DNA of 64,000 nucleotides from contig CP065590.1 in the NCBI GenBank assembly GCA_016025055.1, positions 1,054,001 to 1,118,000 of the forward strand. Direction: 5' to 3'. The stretch's first letter is position 1. Every line of letters starts with the position of its first letter. Origin of the DNA: Chryseobacterium indologenes (lineage in GTDB: Bacteria > Bacteroidota > Bacteroidia > Flavobacteriales > Weeksellaceae). Of this stretch, positions 46,401 to 57,049 are shown in pieces. Both the position numbers and the translations under genes were made by a program. Below the pieces are notes generated by a model. The model saw only the letters and a program-made list of their open reading frames with translations. It was not told the DNA's origin and did no database searches.

Positions 46401-48432
46401 TTGCTGTAACCTGAACACCACCCGGCGGATTTGAAGTACATATGGGTAAGGTCTCTATCGGCGCATTTCCAATAGCATAAAAGACGTTATTGATAGCACT
46501 TACCCTTATTTTTGCCGTTCCTCCTACCGTAAGTGGAAAACCGCTGAAATCCAGAACCTCAGTTCCATCGTTTGGTGTGGAAGCAGATACTACATTCCAG
46601 GTGGCTCCGTTATTGGTTGTAAAATCTATTTTAACATTCGCGGCATTATACGGCGCGGCATTGGTATTTACCACATTCCAGGTCACTGTTGTCGGGCCGT
46701 TATTATAAATAGTTGCCGGATTGACTATAAAAGGGCCGTTATTACCTACTATTATGGTTTGAACTGCGGTTTGTGTTTGCTGTTGGCTCGGGTTCGGATT
46801 ATTGTCCCGTACAGTAATCCCAAATCTTGATGTTCTGGCAACCGTAGATACCGCTTCCCACAGATTGTTTGAATTATTTAAAACTCCCGCCAGTACAGAA
46901 GACAGCCTTGGAAAATAGCGGCTGGGACTTGTGGTTGGCATCAAAGATCTAAAGGAGGGACCTTCTGCGGTTGTCCCCAGATTAACTGCATTAATCTGCC
47001 CTGTCATCAGATCTGCTTCTTCCCAGGCATATGTCATAGGATCATTTTCTGCATCTGTAGCTGAAGCAGTCAGGACGAAAGCAGTTCCCTTCGGAATAGT
47101 ATACGTAGGAAGAGGCCCAATTACCGGCGGATTATTGGTTACATTGGTTTCTATATCACACGTTCTTTGTGCCAGTATAGCCTGAATATCATCAATGCTT
47201 TTCTTAAAAAAGTAAGCATCACTGTTTAGCTGTACATTGAAAGTCGTTCCTGCCGGAGGGGTGACACCCTGGCTATCCGCAACACCGGCGTACGCCATAA
47301 TTGTAGATCCGGAACCGGGCTCCATTTGTGCAGAATTTCCTTGATTTTGATAGGTAAATGTATGATATCCTCCTAATTGATGCCCCATTTCATGGGCTAC
47401 AAAATCAATATCAAAAGTATCTCCCTGCGGACTTCCGTTAGATGGTGAGGTATAAGCCGATCCTTTACCCTGGCCGGTAGAAGGATTAGAACTGCCCGGG
47501 TCCAGACAGATACACCCTATGCATCCTGCATTTCCGCCACCCCCTGAAGCTCCGAATAAATGCCCTATGTCGTAATTGGCATTTCCTACATTCGCTGTCA
47601 ATGTATTTTGTAATTCCAAATTCCAATTATTCATTTGGCTTGATGGAGAATATGGATCTGTAGTAGGATTGGTGTAAATTACATTAGGATAATTTTGTAC
47701 AATCAAGTGAAGAGCCAAATCTTTTTCAAAAACTCCATTTACTCTCGTAAGGGTCGCATTAATTGCTGTCAGAGCACCAGCCACAGTACCACCATGAAAT
47801 TGGGTATATTCTCCTGTCACAGACATTGCCAATCGTAAAGTCCTGTATTTTCGGTCAGAGGACCTGGCAAAATTTGTAGGCTGATTCTGAAATGCTTGTC
47901 CCTGCTGAAAGAGTTCCTCTATTTCCTTTTTTTCGCTGTCTCTCTCTTCGGTAGAACAGACAAATCCATTTTTACTACCCTGAGTTTTGGGATGAACTTC
48001 ATAAATTGTTTTATCAGAATTGGCGGGCTCAATAAATTCATACCCTTCGTTGGTAAAAATCATCGACTGGAAATCGTTGGGAGCCAAACTGAACCTTACA
48101 TATTTGGAAGGATCATCCAACCCCACCCCTACATAAGATCCCAGCTGATACTGATCTGCCAGTTCCTTTACTACAACCGGCAGGCTAAAGACTGCAAACC
48201 TTTCAATTTTACCCCCTAAAGTTGGTAAAGAGATGGTAACTGGTTTTGCATTTTTTCCTGCTTCCTGTGCTTTTTCAAGCTGAGATTTTAGCGATGAAAT
48301 ATTTAAAGAATAATAACTCTTAGCCTTTGAGTCATTGTTAGTTTCTTTTCCACTGAATGTTGTGGGCATCCATTGTGCGTGCACTACTACAAACAAACAT
48401 AGGAAAAAAAGAGAAGTAAAGATTTTCTTCAT
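43432..48432 (-). CDS. Secreted reprolysin-type metalloprotease with FN3 and GEVED modules and T9SS tail
   Basis: 1666 residues. Signal peptide 1-19 (VVVHAQ), a propeptide-like region to about 190 (VSLAPNDFQSMIF-type segments), then a metzincin domain with zinc motif HEMGHQLGGYH (347-357) and a Met-turn GSTIMAYAG (~380). After a beta-sandwich spacer come alternating fibronectin type III units (ATITWNASFNATYVVQYRVA and others) and four GEVED units, each with WIDFNRDG and NGEVEDYAV. The end is a type A sorting domain (IYPNPVSSVLYV to KKFIKE). It is secreted by the type IX system, probably stays on the surface or is released, and should cut proteins. The last ~550 residues are nearly the same as those of the next gene. 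A -7 box TATCTTTG lies at 48490-48497. Confidence 0.92.
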   Translation of the reverse strand: MKKIFTSLFFLCLFVVVHAQWMPTTFSGKETNNDSKAKSYYSLNISSLKSQLEKAQEAGKNAKPVTISLPTLGGKIERFAVFSLPVVVKELADQYQLGSYVGVGLDDPSKYVRFSLAPNDFQSMIFTNEGYEFIEPANSDKTIYEVHPKTQGSKNGFVCSTEERDSEKKEIEELFQQGQAFQNQPTNFARSSDRKYRTLRLAMSVTGEYTQFHGGTVAGALTAINATLTRVNGVFEKDLALHLIVQNYPNVIYTNPTTDPYSPSSQMNNWNLELQNTLTANVGNANYDIGHLFGASGGGGNAGCIGCICLDPGSSNPSTGQGKGSAYTSPSNGSPQGDTFDIDFVAHEMGHQLGGYHTFTYQNQGNSAQMEPGSGSTIMAYAGVADSQGVTPPAGTTFNVQLNSDAYFFKKSIDDIQAILAQRTCDIETNVTNNPPVIGPLPTYTIPKGTAFVLTASATDAENDPMTYAWEEADLMTGQINAVNLGTTAEGPSFRSLMPTTSPSRYFPRLSSVLAGVLNNSNNLWEAVSTVARTSRFGITVRDNNPNPSQQQTQTAVQTIIVGNNGPFIVNPATIYNNGPTTVTWNVVNTNAAPYNAANVKIDFTTNNGATWNVVSASTPNDGTEVLDFSGFPLTVGGTAKIRVSAINNVFYAIGNAPIETLPICTSNPPGGVQVTATTQNNATITWNASFNATYVVQYRVAGTTAWTTVTPAPTTNTVTLTGLTAGTYYEVQIANICSGVQGSFSAITVFMTPYCTATSTNTNNGYISNVTVVATNSYTMSNTSAANNYTDYSADAAKLITLVRGTSNNSISVSKSWPASTSSKAVSVWIDFDKNGTFDTSERILNNSNNTTTPVTGTFQVPATAYSGPLTTRMRVVLRDTNNPNQCGTFTNGEVEDYAVKLIDMPQCTNAAPSNITVTNITPNSANISWSATAGAVYVLRWRSVGAAAWTIIDPVPPVGNNYTISGLVEQTQYQFQIATRCNGGTPGTYSTMQQFTTPALSYCPMTGTGTNDHITNVTVTSVNPALPVMSNNSVQTNYISYTTPATLITLEIGSVDNKISVGKGWTGATGNVAVAAWIDFNRDGQFSNSERIINSAASTTTPVTSLFSVPAGAYSGPLTTTMRVVLQRSSSPTMCQNAVNGEVEDYVVKLKPCSTATPTGLSFNTITHTSAIVNWTGATDNLTYLLQYRVAGTTAWTNVYVSSIPYTLNNLIPSTAYEVQVAANCGATTGTFTPVETFTTRCDPTPPGITVSTITTNSALITWNPTIAGVSYKMRWRKVGTAGWPNPDIPLPAAPANTYTLGGLDPYTTYEVQIANKCANENSWNPYSNPMVFTTERTCELPPPGLTITQLLPTSAEIKWDPFPGTTYILKYRKVGIPSWTHVPVNTNHYILTGLMELTKYEMQVANVCNGTPGAFTPPYYFTTPTVTYCTMSSGSATVEHISKVTVKPNGKPLMENASGASTYTNYSGDSKKIIELIQGSTDNEIIIEKRWTGATYNEGIAVWIDFNRDGAFDINERVLASPPNTTTPVSGKFSVPTDAFVSMTDYKYVTMRVAMQRGDIPVNCLNFANGEVEDYAVRISRNLGPNPINQTDILIYPNPVSSVLYVKNISKKAKYKIYNAAGQIIADGILLNNQINVSKLVSGVYVLDIDDNGKTAQKKFIKE

Positions 48433-48632
48433 AATTTTCTCTTAATTTTATATTAATCTCACAAATCAAATTATTTATTTGACATAAAACAAAGATAAAT
48501 AACCAATCAATGAAATATCATTAACAAAAAGGTAGTGATATTAAAAATTTAAATATTTAATTGCGTTTAAATGAAAAAATTCAACAAATAATGAATTATT
48601 GATTAAAAACAATAAAAAATTCTTACAATACC

Positions 48633-48664
48633 AAAAAAATAGGCCTCCATTTCTGGAGGCCTAT
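48633..48664 (-). terminator. Terminator after the GEVED/FN3 adhesin gene
   Basis: ATAGGCCTCCA/TGGAGGCCTAT stem with T-run TTTTTTTGG on the minus strand. Confidence 0.9.
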
Positions 48665-48684
48665 TCTATGTGAAGGTTACTTTA

Positions 48685-51600
48685 TTATTCTTTAATAAAT
48701 TTCTTCTGAGCTGTATTTCCGTTATCATCAATATCCAAAACATACACTCCATTAATCAATCTGCTCACATTGATCTGATTGTTTAACAGAATACCGTCTG
48801 CTATTACCTGTCCTGCAGCATTGTAAATTTTATACTTCGCTTTTTTGCTGATATTTTTCACAAACAATACTGAGCTCACAGGATTAGGATAAATCATGAT
48901 TTCGGTCTGATCTAATGGGTTTGGAACTCCTTTTTTAGAGATTCTCACCGTGTAATCCTCTACTTCACCATTGTTAAAGTTGGTACAGCTTACAGGAATA
49001 CCATCTCTTGACATTGCCACTCTCATTACCACATATTTATAGTCTGTCATACTTACAAAAGCATCAACAGGTACATCAAACTTCCCTGAAACAGGAGATG
49101 TAGTATTTGGAGATGAGGTAAATACTCTTTCATTGATATCAAATTCTCCATTTCTGTTGAAATCGATCCAGACTGCAATTCCTTCATTATAGGTATTACC
49201 TGTCCATTTTTTCTCAATGATAATTTCGTTATCGGTAGATCCCTGAATAAGTTCAATAAACGTTTTAGGAACTCCTGTGTAATCCGTGTACGTAGATGCT
49301 CCGGAAGCGTTAGCCATTGAAGGTTTACCATTAGGATTAACCGTTACCTTAGAAATATGCTCACCTGTAGCACTGCCTGATCCCATTTTACAATAAATTA
49401 CTGTTGGTGTTGTAAAATAGTAAGGAGGTGTATAATTTCCAGGTGTACCATTACAGATATTTACTACCTGCATTTCATATTTTGTAAGCTCTACAAGACC
49501 ATTTAATACTATATTATTAACCGCTGTAGGTACTTCTGTCCAGCTTGGAATACCTACTTTTCTATATCTCAGAACATATGTGGCTCCAGGGAAAGGATCC
49601 CATTTAACCTCTGCAGATGTTGGTAATAACTGTGTAATTGTTAATCCCGGCGGAGGAATTTCACATATTCTTTCGGTTGTAAATACTTTTGGATTTGAAT
49701 ATGGATTTAAAGTAGTTTCTCCGTTACACATATTAGCAATCTGAACCTCATAAGTCGTAAACGGCTCCAAAGGAATAACACTACCTAATACATAAGTATT
49801 TGCAGGAGCAGCAGGCAGAGAAATATCGGCATTTGGCCATCCTGTAGTTCCTACTTTTCTCCATCTCATTGTATAGCTGGAACTCGCAGCAAGAGGAGCC
49901 CAGGTTACAAGAGCAGTGGTTGGAGTAATATTACCAATAGTAACAGTTGGAGGCGTAGGATCACATCTCGTCGTGAATGTCTTAATAGCCGTAGCTGTTC
50001 CAATAGTAGTTCCGCAGATTGCTGCAATCTCAACCTCATATGTTGTCGCCGGTGTAAGTCCGGTAACGGTAAGAGGCATATTTCCTAATAATGTAGAGGC
50101 AAATACTTCCGTCCAGGTTGTAGTTCCCTGCACTCTGTATCTTACTACGTAACTTACATTACTTGCTGCTCCCGTCCATGTAATAACCGCAGAGTTATGA
50201 GTAGGTGCAGGCGTAGTAAATGTAGGTGCATTTGGAGTAGTTGTACTACATGGTCTGATCATAACTTTATAATCTTCCACTTCCCCGTTCACAGCATTCT
50301 GACACATTGTAGGAGAACTGGTACGTTTCAGCACGACTCTCATCGTAGTACCCAATGCTCCTGTATAAGCAGTAGCAGGAACATTAAACAAAGCAGTAAC
50401 AGGTGTAGTAGTACTTGCTGCTGAATTCATAATTCGTTCAGTAGTTTCAAACTGACCATTTCTGTTGAAATCAATCCAAACTGAAACGGCATCATTACCT
50501 GTAGAACCCGTCCATCCTTTTCCTACCGAAATTTTATTATTCACAGAATTTACATCCAGAGTAATTAAAGTTGCCGGTGTTGTATAGCTGATATAGTTAG
50601 TCTGAACAGAGTTATTACTCATAGGAAGTACTCCCAGGTTAGCAGATGAAACAGTTACATTAGCAATGTGGTCGTTGTCTCCGCTACCTATCATCTGACA
50701 GTACTGTATTGGCAACGTTGTAAATTGTGTAGATGCAGAGAATGCTCCGAAAGCACCGGTTCCGCATTTTGTAGCCACCTGCACTTCATATAAAGTCTCT
50801 TCCGTCAAAGGAGTTGTAGGGTCTACAGTGTACACGTTACCAGGAGCCGGCACCGGATTAACTGTCGTCCATGCTGTCGTTCCCACTTTTCTATATCTCA
50901 ATTGATATGTGGCATTTGCTACAGCTATCCATGAGAAGGTAGCACTGATATCAGTAAGATTGGAAACAGTGATATTGGTAATAGGAGTTGAAGAACATAC
51001 CGGCTGATCAATAAGTTTCACTGCATAATCTTCCACCTCACCTGTATCAAATGTTCCAAATGTTCCACAGGCACCAGGCACTGAATATGATTTCATAGCC
51101 ACACGCATACGGGTAACAAGCGGACCTGAATAAATCGCAGGGTTTGGAGGAAGTGCAATTGTGAAGTTATTATTTGAAACAGGAGTCGTTGTACTGCTTG
51201 AAGAATTAAGTACCTGTTCACTTGCTTCAAAAACACCATTCCTGTTAAAGTCTATCCATACAGAAATACCATAGCTGGAGGTCGCACCCGGCCAAAATTT
51301 ACTAATGCTTATTTTGTTATTCGTTGTGCCACGTACCAAGGTAACCAATCTTGTTGGATCTGCTGAATAATCTTTATATCCGTCATATCCGGAATTACTT
51401 ACCATCAATGGTCCATTCGTTGGGGTAACAGTCACTTTGTTGATGTAACCATCTGAAGTAGTAGCAGTAGGAACATTCGGGCAGTACGTAAGAGCAGGCG
51501 TTGTAAAGGTTCCGATAGGAGAATAAGTTCCCTGAGTTCCGTTACACTTAGTTGCTATTTGATATTCATACTGAGTTCCGTCTACTAAATTATAAAGAGT

Positions 51601-53547
51601 CACACTTCCTGTCAGTGCTGTATTAATATTTATTGTCTGCCAACCTGTAGCTCCTGATCCGAATACCCTGTACTGTACAACATATGTTGCTCCTACTGCG
51701 GGCATCCAGCTAAGGTTTGCGGAACTTGGGGTAATATTACTCACCGCAATATTGGTAGGAGGTGCTGTTGAACATGGTTGTAAATCAACTCCTGTAAGCA
51801 TCAGTCTCGGGATATCAGAATATCTGCTTGATGCAGTTGGAGGAGAAGCCGGATCCGGATTTGTAGAATCATTGTAATATAATATTCCTTTGTTTGATCC
51901 TGCATTATATGATCCCCATGAAGCAGCACTTGTGCTGTATCCTGGTGAATTTTCATCTACTGCAACAACAAGGTTACTGACACCATCCCATACAAACGGT
52001 GTTGATAAAGGAATTGTAACCCACGTACCTGCTGTCATCGTAGGAAGTGTTCCTGCATAAACCTGAGTCATGGCAGCTGATGGCACCCAGTCTGTAGTAT
52101 TTGCAAAGTTCGTTTTGGTGGTATTTCCTAAATAAACTACCCAGTCATTATATGAAGTCTGAGGAGTTTGAGGAGTTGCCACATAAAACTTTACAGCGGT
52201 AATCAAAAGAGAAGTTCCTAATACAGCCCCTACTTCTGCAGCTGTATAAAGCTGTTGAGAATAGTTATATCCATAATAAGAATATACCGGCAGATTACTG
52301 GTTGTTCCTGTTCCGTTACCGATTTGTCCCGGAGTGAATGAAGCCCCGGCAACCCATGGCGTTTTATCAGTAGCTGAACATACTGCTCTTACCCACCAGT
52401 AATACGTAGTTCCTGAAGTTAAAGGAGATAAAGTAGTGGAAGTTCCTGAAGTAACAGGTGTTCCCACTGTAGCTGCTGTCGGAGCAGTATTGGTAGTACT
52501 GTAATATACTTCATATCCTCCGGCGGGTGCAGGAGAAGGTGCAGTCCAATTAACCACAGCACTTGTTAAAGTTACGGTACCTACTGATAATGCAGCGCCA
52601 CCAGCCATTGGTATACAAGTAGGCGGTGTTGTAAATGAGATAGGTCCACTCCATGGACTTTGATCTGCTGCACTACATCTTGCTCTTACCCATACATAAT
52701 AAGTAGAGTTGGGAGTCAGCGGAGATAAATTAGCTGTAAGACCTGCCACACCTGATTGAGAAGGCACTGTAGCAGCTGTAGGTGCTGTATTGGTAGTACT
52801 ATAATATATATCATAGCCTCCTGCCGGCACAGGGCTATAAGCAGTCCAGTTGAGTACTGCGCTTGTTGCCGTTATCGTACCTGTAGATATCGATCCTCCT
52901 GGAGGCATTGGCAGACATGTCGGGGCTGTACCGAATGTTAACTGAACATTGGGTCTGTTAGCATTTACAGTACCATTTCCTGTAGGAGCAGTGGTATCAG
53001 TCTCAAAATACATGTGGCTTGCAGTAGCCGTAGAGTATTTAAAACCGGCGCCATTCGTTCCGGAACCTCCTCCGGAGCCTCCGTAATTGGTTTCAACCAA
53101 AACCATAAGATTATCCGTTCCATTATAATTATAAGGAAGCTGGAGTTGGAAAGTATTCCATCCCACAGCTAAACTGCTTATGCTTCCACTGTACACCAGA
53201 GTAGCTCCGGTGGTGGTTGCATTCCAGTTTTGTTGTGTAATAGCTGTGGTAGAAGCCGGTACGGATTTCAAATAAATTTTAACCGGAAAGGTAATGCTCA
53301 TCGTTGATGTAGCTTCCCATCCGACAGATAAGATAGTACCCCCGGCGGGAGTATTTACTTCTGCTGCAGTATACAATGATGCAGACCTTTGAAATCCATA
53401 ATATGGTGTCAAAGGGTATCTTTGAGTACTTGTCCCGTTACCGATAGTAACAATTTGTGCCTGCATGAGCAGTCCGAAGACCATACAGAACAATGTTATG
53501 AGCCCCCGTATAGGTCGGCCCATTTTACAGAGTAAAAGTCCACTCAT
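48685..53547 (-). CDS. Very large secreted adhesin-like protein with FN3 and GEVED modules and T9SS tail
   Basis: 1620 residues. The likely start is the internal Met9 (MGRPIRGLITLFCMV), giving a signal peptide that ends MQAQ; the given start adds eight residues. The head (GNGTSTQRYPLTPYYGFQ and a second similar block near 405) is a repeated beta-rich domain in place of the protease of its neighbour. Then FN3 units and four GEVED units alternate (ISVWIDFNRNGVF, TGEVEDYAV). The C-terminal domain is IYPNPVSSVLFV to KKFIKE. No catalytic motif is visible, so a surface or matrix protein is the likely role. A -7 box TAGATTTG lies at 53696-53703. Confidence 0.88.
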   Translation of the reverse strand: MSGLLLCKMGRPIRGLITLFCMVFGLLMQAQIVTIGNGTSTQRYPLTPYYGFQRSASLYTAAEVNTPAGGTILSVGWEATSTMSITFPVKIYLKSVPASTTAITQQNWNATTTGATLVYSGSISSLAVGWNTFQLQLPYNYNGTDNLMVLVETNYGGSGGGSGTNGAGFKYSTATASHMYFETDTTAPTGNGTVNANRPNVQLTFGTAPTCLPMPPGGSISTGTITATSAVLNWTAYSPVPAGGYDIYYSTTNTAPTAATVPSQSGVAGLTANLSPLTPNSTYYVWVRARCSAADQSPWSGPISFTTPPTCIPMAGGAALSVGTVTLTSAVVNWTAPSPAPAGGYEVYYSTTNTAPTAATVGTPVTSGTSTTLSPLTSGTTYYWWVRAVCSATDKTPWVAGASFTPGQIGNGTGTTSNLPVYSYYGYNYSQQLYTAAEVGAVLGTSLLITAVKFYVATPQTPQTSYNDWVVYLGNTTKTNFANTTDWVPSAAMTQVYAGTLPTMTAGTWVTIPLSTPFVWDGVSNLVVAVDENSPGYSTSAASWGSYNAGSNKGILYYNDSTNPDPASPPTASSRYSDIPRLMLTGVDLQPCSTAPPTNIAVSNITPSSANLSWMPAVGATYVVQYRVFGSGATGWQTININTALTGSVTLYNLVDGTQYEYQIATKCNGTQGTYSPIGTFTTPALTYCPNVPTATTSDGYINKVTVTPTNGPLMVSNSGYDGYKDYSADPTRLVTLVRGTTNNKISISKFWPGATSSYGISVWIDFNRNGVFEASEQVLNSSSSTTTPVSNNNFTIALPPNPAIYSGPLVTRMRVAMKSYSVPGACGTFGTFDTGEVEDYAVKLIDQPVCSSTPITNITVSNLTDISATFSWIAVANATYQLRYRKVGTTAWTTVNPVPAPGNVYTVDPTTPLTEETLYEVQVATKCGTGAFGAFSASTQFTTLPIQYCQMIGSGDNDHIANVTVSSANLGVLPMSNNSVQTNYISYTTPATLITLDVNSVNNKISVGKGWTGSTGNDAVSVWIDFNRNGQFETTERIMNSAASTTTPVTALFNVPATAYTGALGTTMRVVLKRTSSPTMCQNAVNGEVEDYKVMIRPCSTTTPNAPTFTTPAPTHNSAVITWTGAASNVSYVVRYRVQGTTTWTEVFASTLLGNMPLTVTGLTPATTYEVEIAAICGTTIGTATAIKTFTTRCDPTPPTVTIGNITPTTALVTWAPLAASSSYTMRWRKVGTTGWPNADISLPAAPANTYVLGSVIPLEPFTTYEVQIANMCNGETTLNPYSNPKVFTTERICEIPPPGLTITQLLPTSAEVKWDPFPGATYVLRYRKVGIPSWTEVPTAVNNIVLNGLVELTKYEMQVVNICNGTPGNYTPPYYFTTPTVIYCKMGSGSATGEHISKVTVNPNGKPSMANASGASTYTDYTGVPKTFIELIQGSTDNEIIIEKKWTGNTYNEGIAVWIDFNRNGEFDINERVFTSSPNTTSPVSGKFDVPVDAFVSMTDYKYVVMRVAMSRDGIPVSCTNFNNGEVEDYTVRISKKGVPNPLDQTEIMIYPNPVSSVLFVKNISKKAKYKIYNAAGQVIADGILLNNQINVSRLINGVYVLDIDDNGNTAQKKFIKE

Positions 53548-53782
53548 ATTTTAAAAAATTTAATAATGATAACAATAAGTAATTCTAAGTGTTCAAATTT
53601 TGTTGTCACGGCGATTCTTGAAATACCGCCTTTTACAGATAAACTGTAATAAAAAGAATAATTCTATACCATACGCGAATATTTTTACATTTACACAAAT
53701 CTAATGATTTTTTCATTGTGAACTATTTACTTAACGTAATTTTTTTGAAAAAATTTCACGATAATCACATAAATGATCAAAA

Positions 53783-53813
53783 TAAAAAATCCCCGAATAA
53801 CTCCGGGGATTTA
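53783..53813 (-). terminator. Terminator after the second protease gene
   Basis: ATCCCCG/CGGGGAT stem with a T-run TTTTTTATT on the minus strand. Confidence 0.85.
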
Positions 53814-53831
53814 ACATTATTTACGATTATG

Positions 53832-56800
53832 TTATTTTTTGATAAATTTAGATTTGAACAGCTCCTGTCCTTTTTCATCAATGGTAATAATATATCCGCC
53901 TTTAATTAAAGATGAAATATTGATCTTTCCATTGTTAATATTTCCGCTATTGATCAACTGACCTGTAGCTCCGAAAATCTTATAGGTAGCTTTATCTGAA
54001 ACCTTAGTTATATTAAGAACATCAGTAGCCGGGTTTGGATATAACTGAATTCCTCCATTTTTAAGATTCGTTTCAGAAGTAGCCAGGTTACTTGTAATAT
54101 ATACGTTATAATCTTCAACCTCTCCATAACCAATATTAACTCCACATAAGAAGTCTGGAGGTAATGATAATCCTACATAAGTGTTATTAGGACCAGCTCC
54201 CATCCAGCCACCTAGAACTCTCATTCTTAAAGCCTCTCCTTCTACTGCATTAGCCGGGATATTAAATGTTCCGCTAACGACAGTTCCGGGTTGGGTTAAT
54301 GCAATAGGATAATCCAACACTCTTTCCGTCTCAGAGAAAACTCCGTCTTTGTTAAAGTCAATAAATGCCACTACAGTATCATAATCAGCAACTCCAGCAT
54401 TACCTAATGTAACAGAAATAGGCTGAGGTGTTCCTTTTGTTAAGTTAATATGAAGTGCCGTATTTGTAGTATAGTTTGTATATGTGCTGTTTGCGGAAGT
54501 ATTGTTTATATTTCCAATGGTCACATTTTGAATATACTCATAATCCTGATCATCTGTAGCAGTAGTGCAATAACGTAATGCCGGTGTTGTAAAGTTTACA
54601 GATGCGGAGTAAGTACCTACTGTTCCTCCACATACTAAAGCCACCTGAACCTCATACGTTGTATCATCTATCAAACCAGCTATATTAATAGAAGGAATAG
54701 TACTATCTACATCTATCCAGTTTGATGCACCTACTTTTCTATAGCGTGCTTTGTACGTTGCTCCTGTATAAGACATCCATGATGCACTTGCTGTAGTCAT
54801 AGTAATATTGCTTATCACTACATTTGTTGGTGCAGCAGAACTACATGCAGCCAAAGGTGCTATGGTAACAGATCCTAACGCATAGAAAACATTTCCGATT
54901 GCAGAAATTCTCACTTTAATAGTCTGTCCGTTCAGTGTAGAAGGGAAAGTAAAGTTCTCAGATCCGTCATTAGGAGTTGACGCTGACAATACTGTCCAGT
55001 TAGTTCCATTATCAGTAGTATAGTCAATCTTTACATTGGCAACATTATAAGGAGCAGTATTCGTATTGGCCACCACCCATTGAACTGGAGTCGGGGTATT
55101 GACATCAGCATATTGATTAGCTACTCTGAAAGGTCCGCTTTCACCTACAATAATCGTCTGAGTTTTAACAGAAGACTGTTGTTGCTGTACATTGCTATTA
55201 TTATCTCTTACCGTTACGGCAAATTTACTTGTTCTCCCTACCGTTGATACAGATTCCCAGGTATTATTTGAGTTAGTTAATGCGCCAGTCAATACACTTT
55301 GCCATTTCGGAAAGTATCTTGTTGGGCTAGCCGATGGAGAAACGGATCTGAACGAAGCTCCGGTAGTGGTAAGTCCTAAATTAAATCGATCAATAGGTAA
55401 TTCAGCATCGTCAAGTTCCTCCCAAGAATATGTCATTGGATCATTTTCAGGATCAGTTGCGGTAGCTGTTAGTACGAAAGCAGTTCCTTTAGGAATACTA
55501 AATGTTGGTAAATCGGCAATTACCGGTGGATTATTATTGATCGTAGTCTCTACGTCACAAGTCTTATCAATTAAATTAGCCTGAATCTGCCCAATACTTG
55601 CCGCATGGAAGTAAGGATTGGAGTTCACCTGAACGTCTGTATCAGGACCTGTAATTCCGGCATATCCCATGATGGTAGACCCAGATCCTGGTTCCACATT
55701 CACACCGCTTCCTTCAAGATTATGAGAGAAAGTATGATTACCTCCTAACTGATGTCCCATTTCATGAGCAACATAATCTATATCGAAAGCATCTCCTTGC
55801 GGCACGCCATTAGCCGGAGAAGTAAATCCTGAACCTTTTCCTTTAGCAACAGCCGGCGTAGGATCCACACATACACACCCGATACATCCTGCATTACCTC
55901 CACCTCCGGATCTACCGAATAAATGGCCGATATCATAGTTGGCATCTCCTACATTATTTATATTAGACAATGTATTCTGCAATTCAGTATTCCAAGCTCC
56001 CTTAACTCCTACTGAAGCAGCTGAATATGGGTCTGTGGCAGAATTTATATAAATTACGTTTGGATAATTCTGCAAATTCAAATGCAATGCAAAATCTTTT
56101 TCAAAAACTCCGTTTACACGGCTTAAAGTAGCATTAATTGCAGCTAGTGCAGGCGCTCTTTTTCATCATCAGTGGCAGTGGCAGGTACTCCTGCCTGGGT
56201 CATAAAATACTGAGTATATTCTCCTGTAACAGAAACTACCAATCTCATGGTTCTGAATTTTTTATCAGAACTTTTCGCAAAAGTTGTCGTCTGATTAGAG
56301 AAAGACTGACCTTTCTTCAACAGATCATTTATCTGCTTTTTAGCAGCAGGAGATTCTTCTGTAGAACATAAGAAGGAGTCACGATTCTTTCTTGTCTTTG
56401 GATGAATCGCATAGACTGTTTTATCAGCTGAAGCAGGTTCGATAAATTCATAATTATCTCCATCAATCACCATAGACTGGAAATCATTTGGAGCTAAACT
56501 AAATCTCAGGTACTTTGTAGGATCATCAACACTTGCTCCCACATAAGATCCTAAATTATACTTATCTGCCAGTTCTTTTACAACAACCGGAAAACTGTAC
56601 ACATTAAATCTTTCAATCTTCCCATTCATTGTAGGAAGAGAGATCACAACAGGAACGGAATTAGCTCCCATTTCCTGAGCATTCTTCAGCTGCGATCTTA
56701 GCAAGTCCAGGTCTAATTTGTAGTACCCGTTACTTCTTACACTAGATCCATCTACTTTAAATCCTGTACTTCTTTTATTACTGTCACCTTTAAAGGTAGT

Positions 56801-56869
56801 TGGCGTCCATTGACCGAACGCTGCCCCTCCCACAAAAGTAAACAATAAGGCAGTAAATAGTCTTTTCAT
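53832..56869 (-). CDS. Second secreted reprolysin-type metalloprotease with T9SS tail (one frameshift)
   Basis: Two frames join if one A is added to the A5 run at 56159-56163, giving ~1012 residues. Signal peptide MKRLFTALLFTFVGGAAFGQ, a propeptide homologous to that of the protein at 43432 (QLKNAQEMGANSVPVVISLP), then zinc motif HEMGHQLGGNHTF and Met-turn GSTIMGYAG. One FN3 unit and one GEVED unit (YGEVEDYNV) follow, and the C-terminal sorting domain starts LYPNPATDVLNI. It is a shorter relative of the 43432 protein with different C-terminal modules and a different tail. A -7 box TATATTTG lies at 56896-56903. Homopolymer break, probably a sequence error. Confidence 0.9.
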
Positions 56870-56980
56870 AAATTAAAACATAATTATAATTCCGCCAAAT
56901 ATAATTATTTTATGAATAAAATTATCAAAACAATAGGGTTATTTTTGATAACATACATAAAAATATAATATTTATTAAAA

Positions 56981-57016
56981 AAATACAAACTTTAAAATAT
57001 TTTAAAGTTTGTATTT
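56981..57016. terminator. Perfect 36-bp palindrome between the DUF6048 and protease genes
   Basis: AAATACAAACTTTAAAAT is followed directly by its exact reverse complement. Its place after the DUF6048 stop suits a terminator, but the stem is A/T-rich, has no loop, and could instead be a protein-binding site. Confidence 0.6.
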
Positions 57017-57049
57017 TATATGACTTAAAGGCTAAATCGTTGCTTTTTT

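Noticed and set aside
43756..47185. Many plus-strand frames opposite the large secreted proteins
   Set aside because: Shadow frames caused by the Thr/Asn/Val-rich repeats; no start context or motif.
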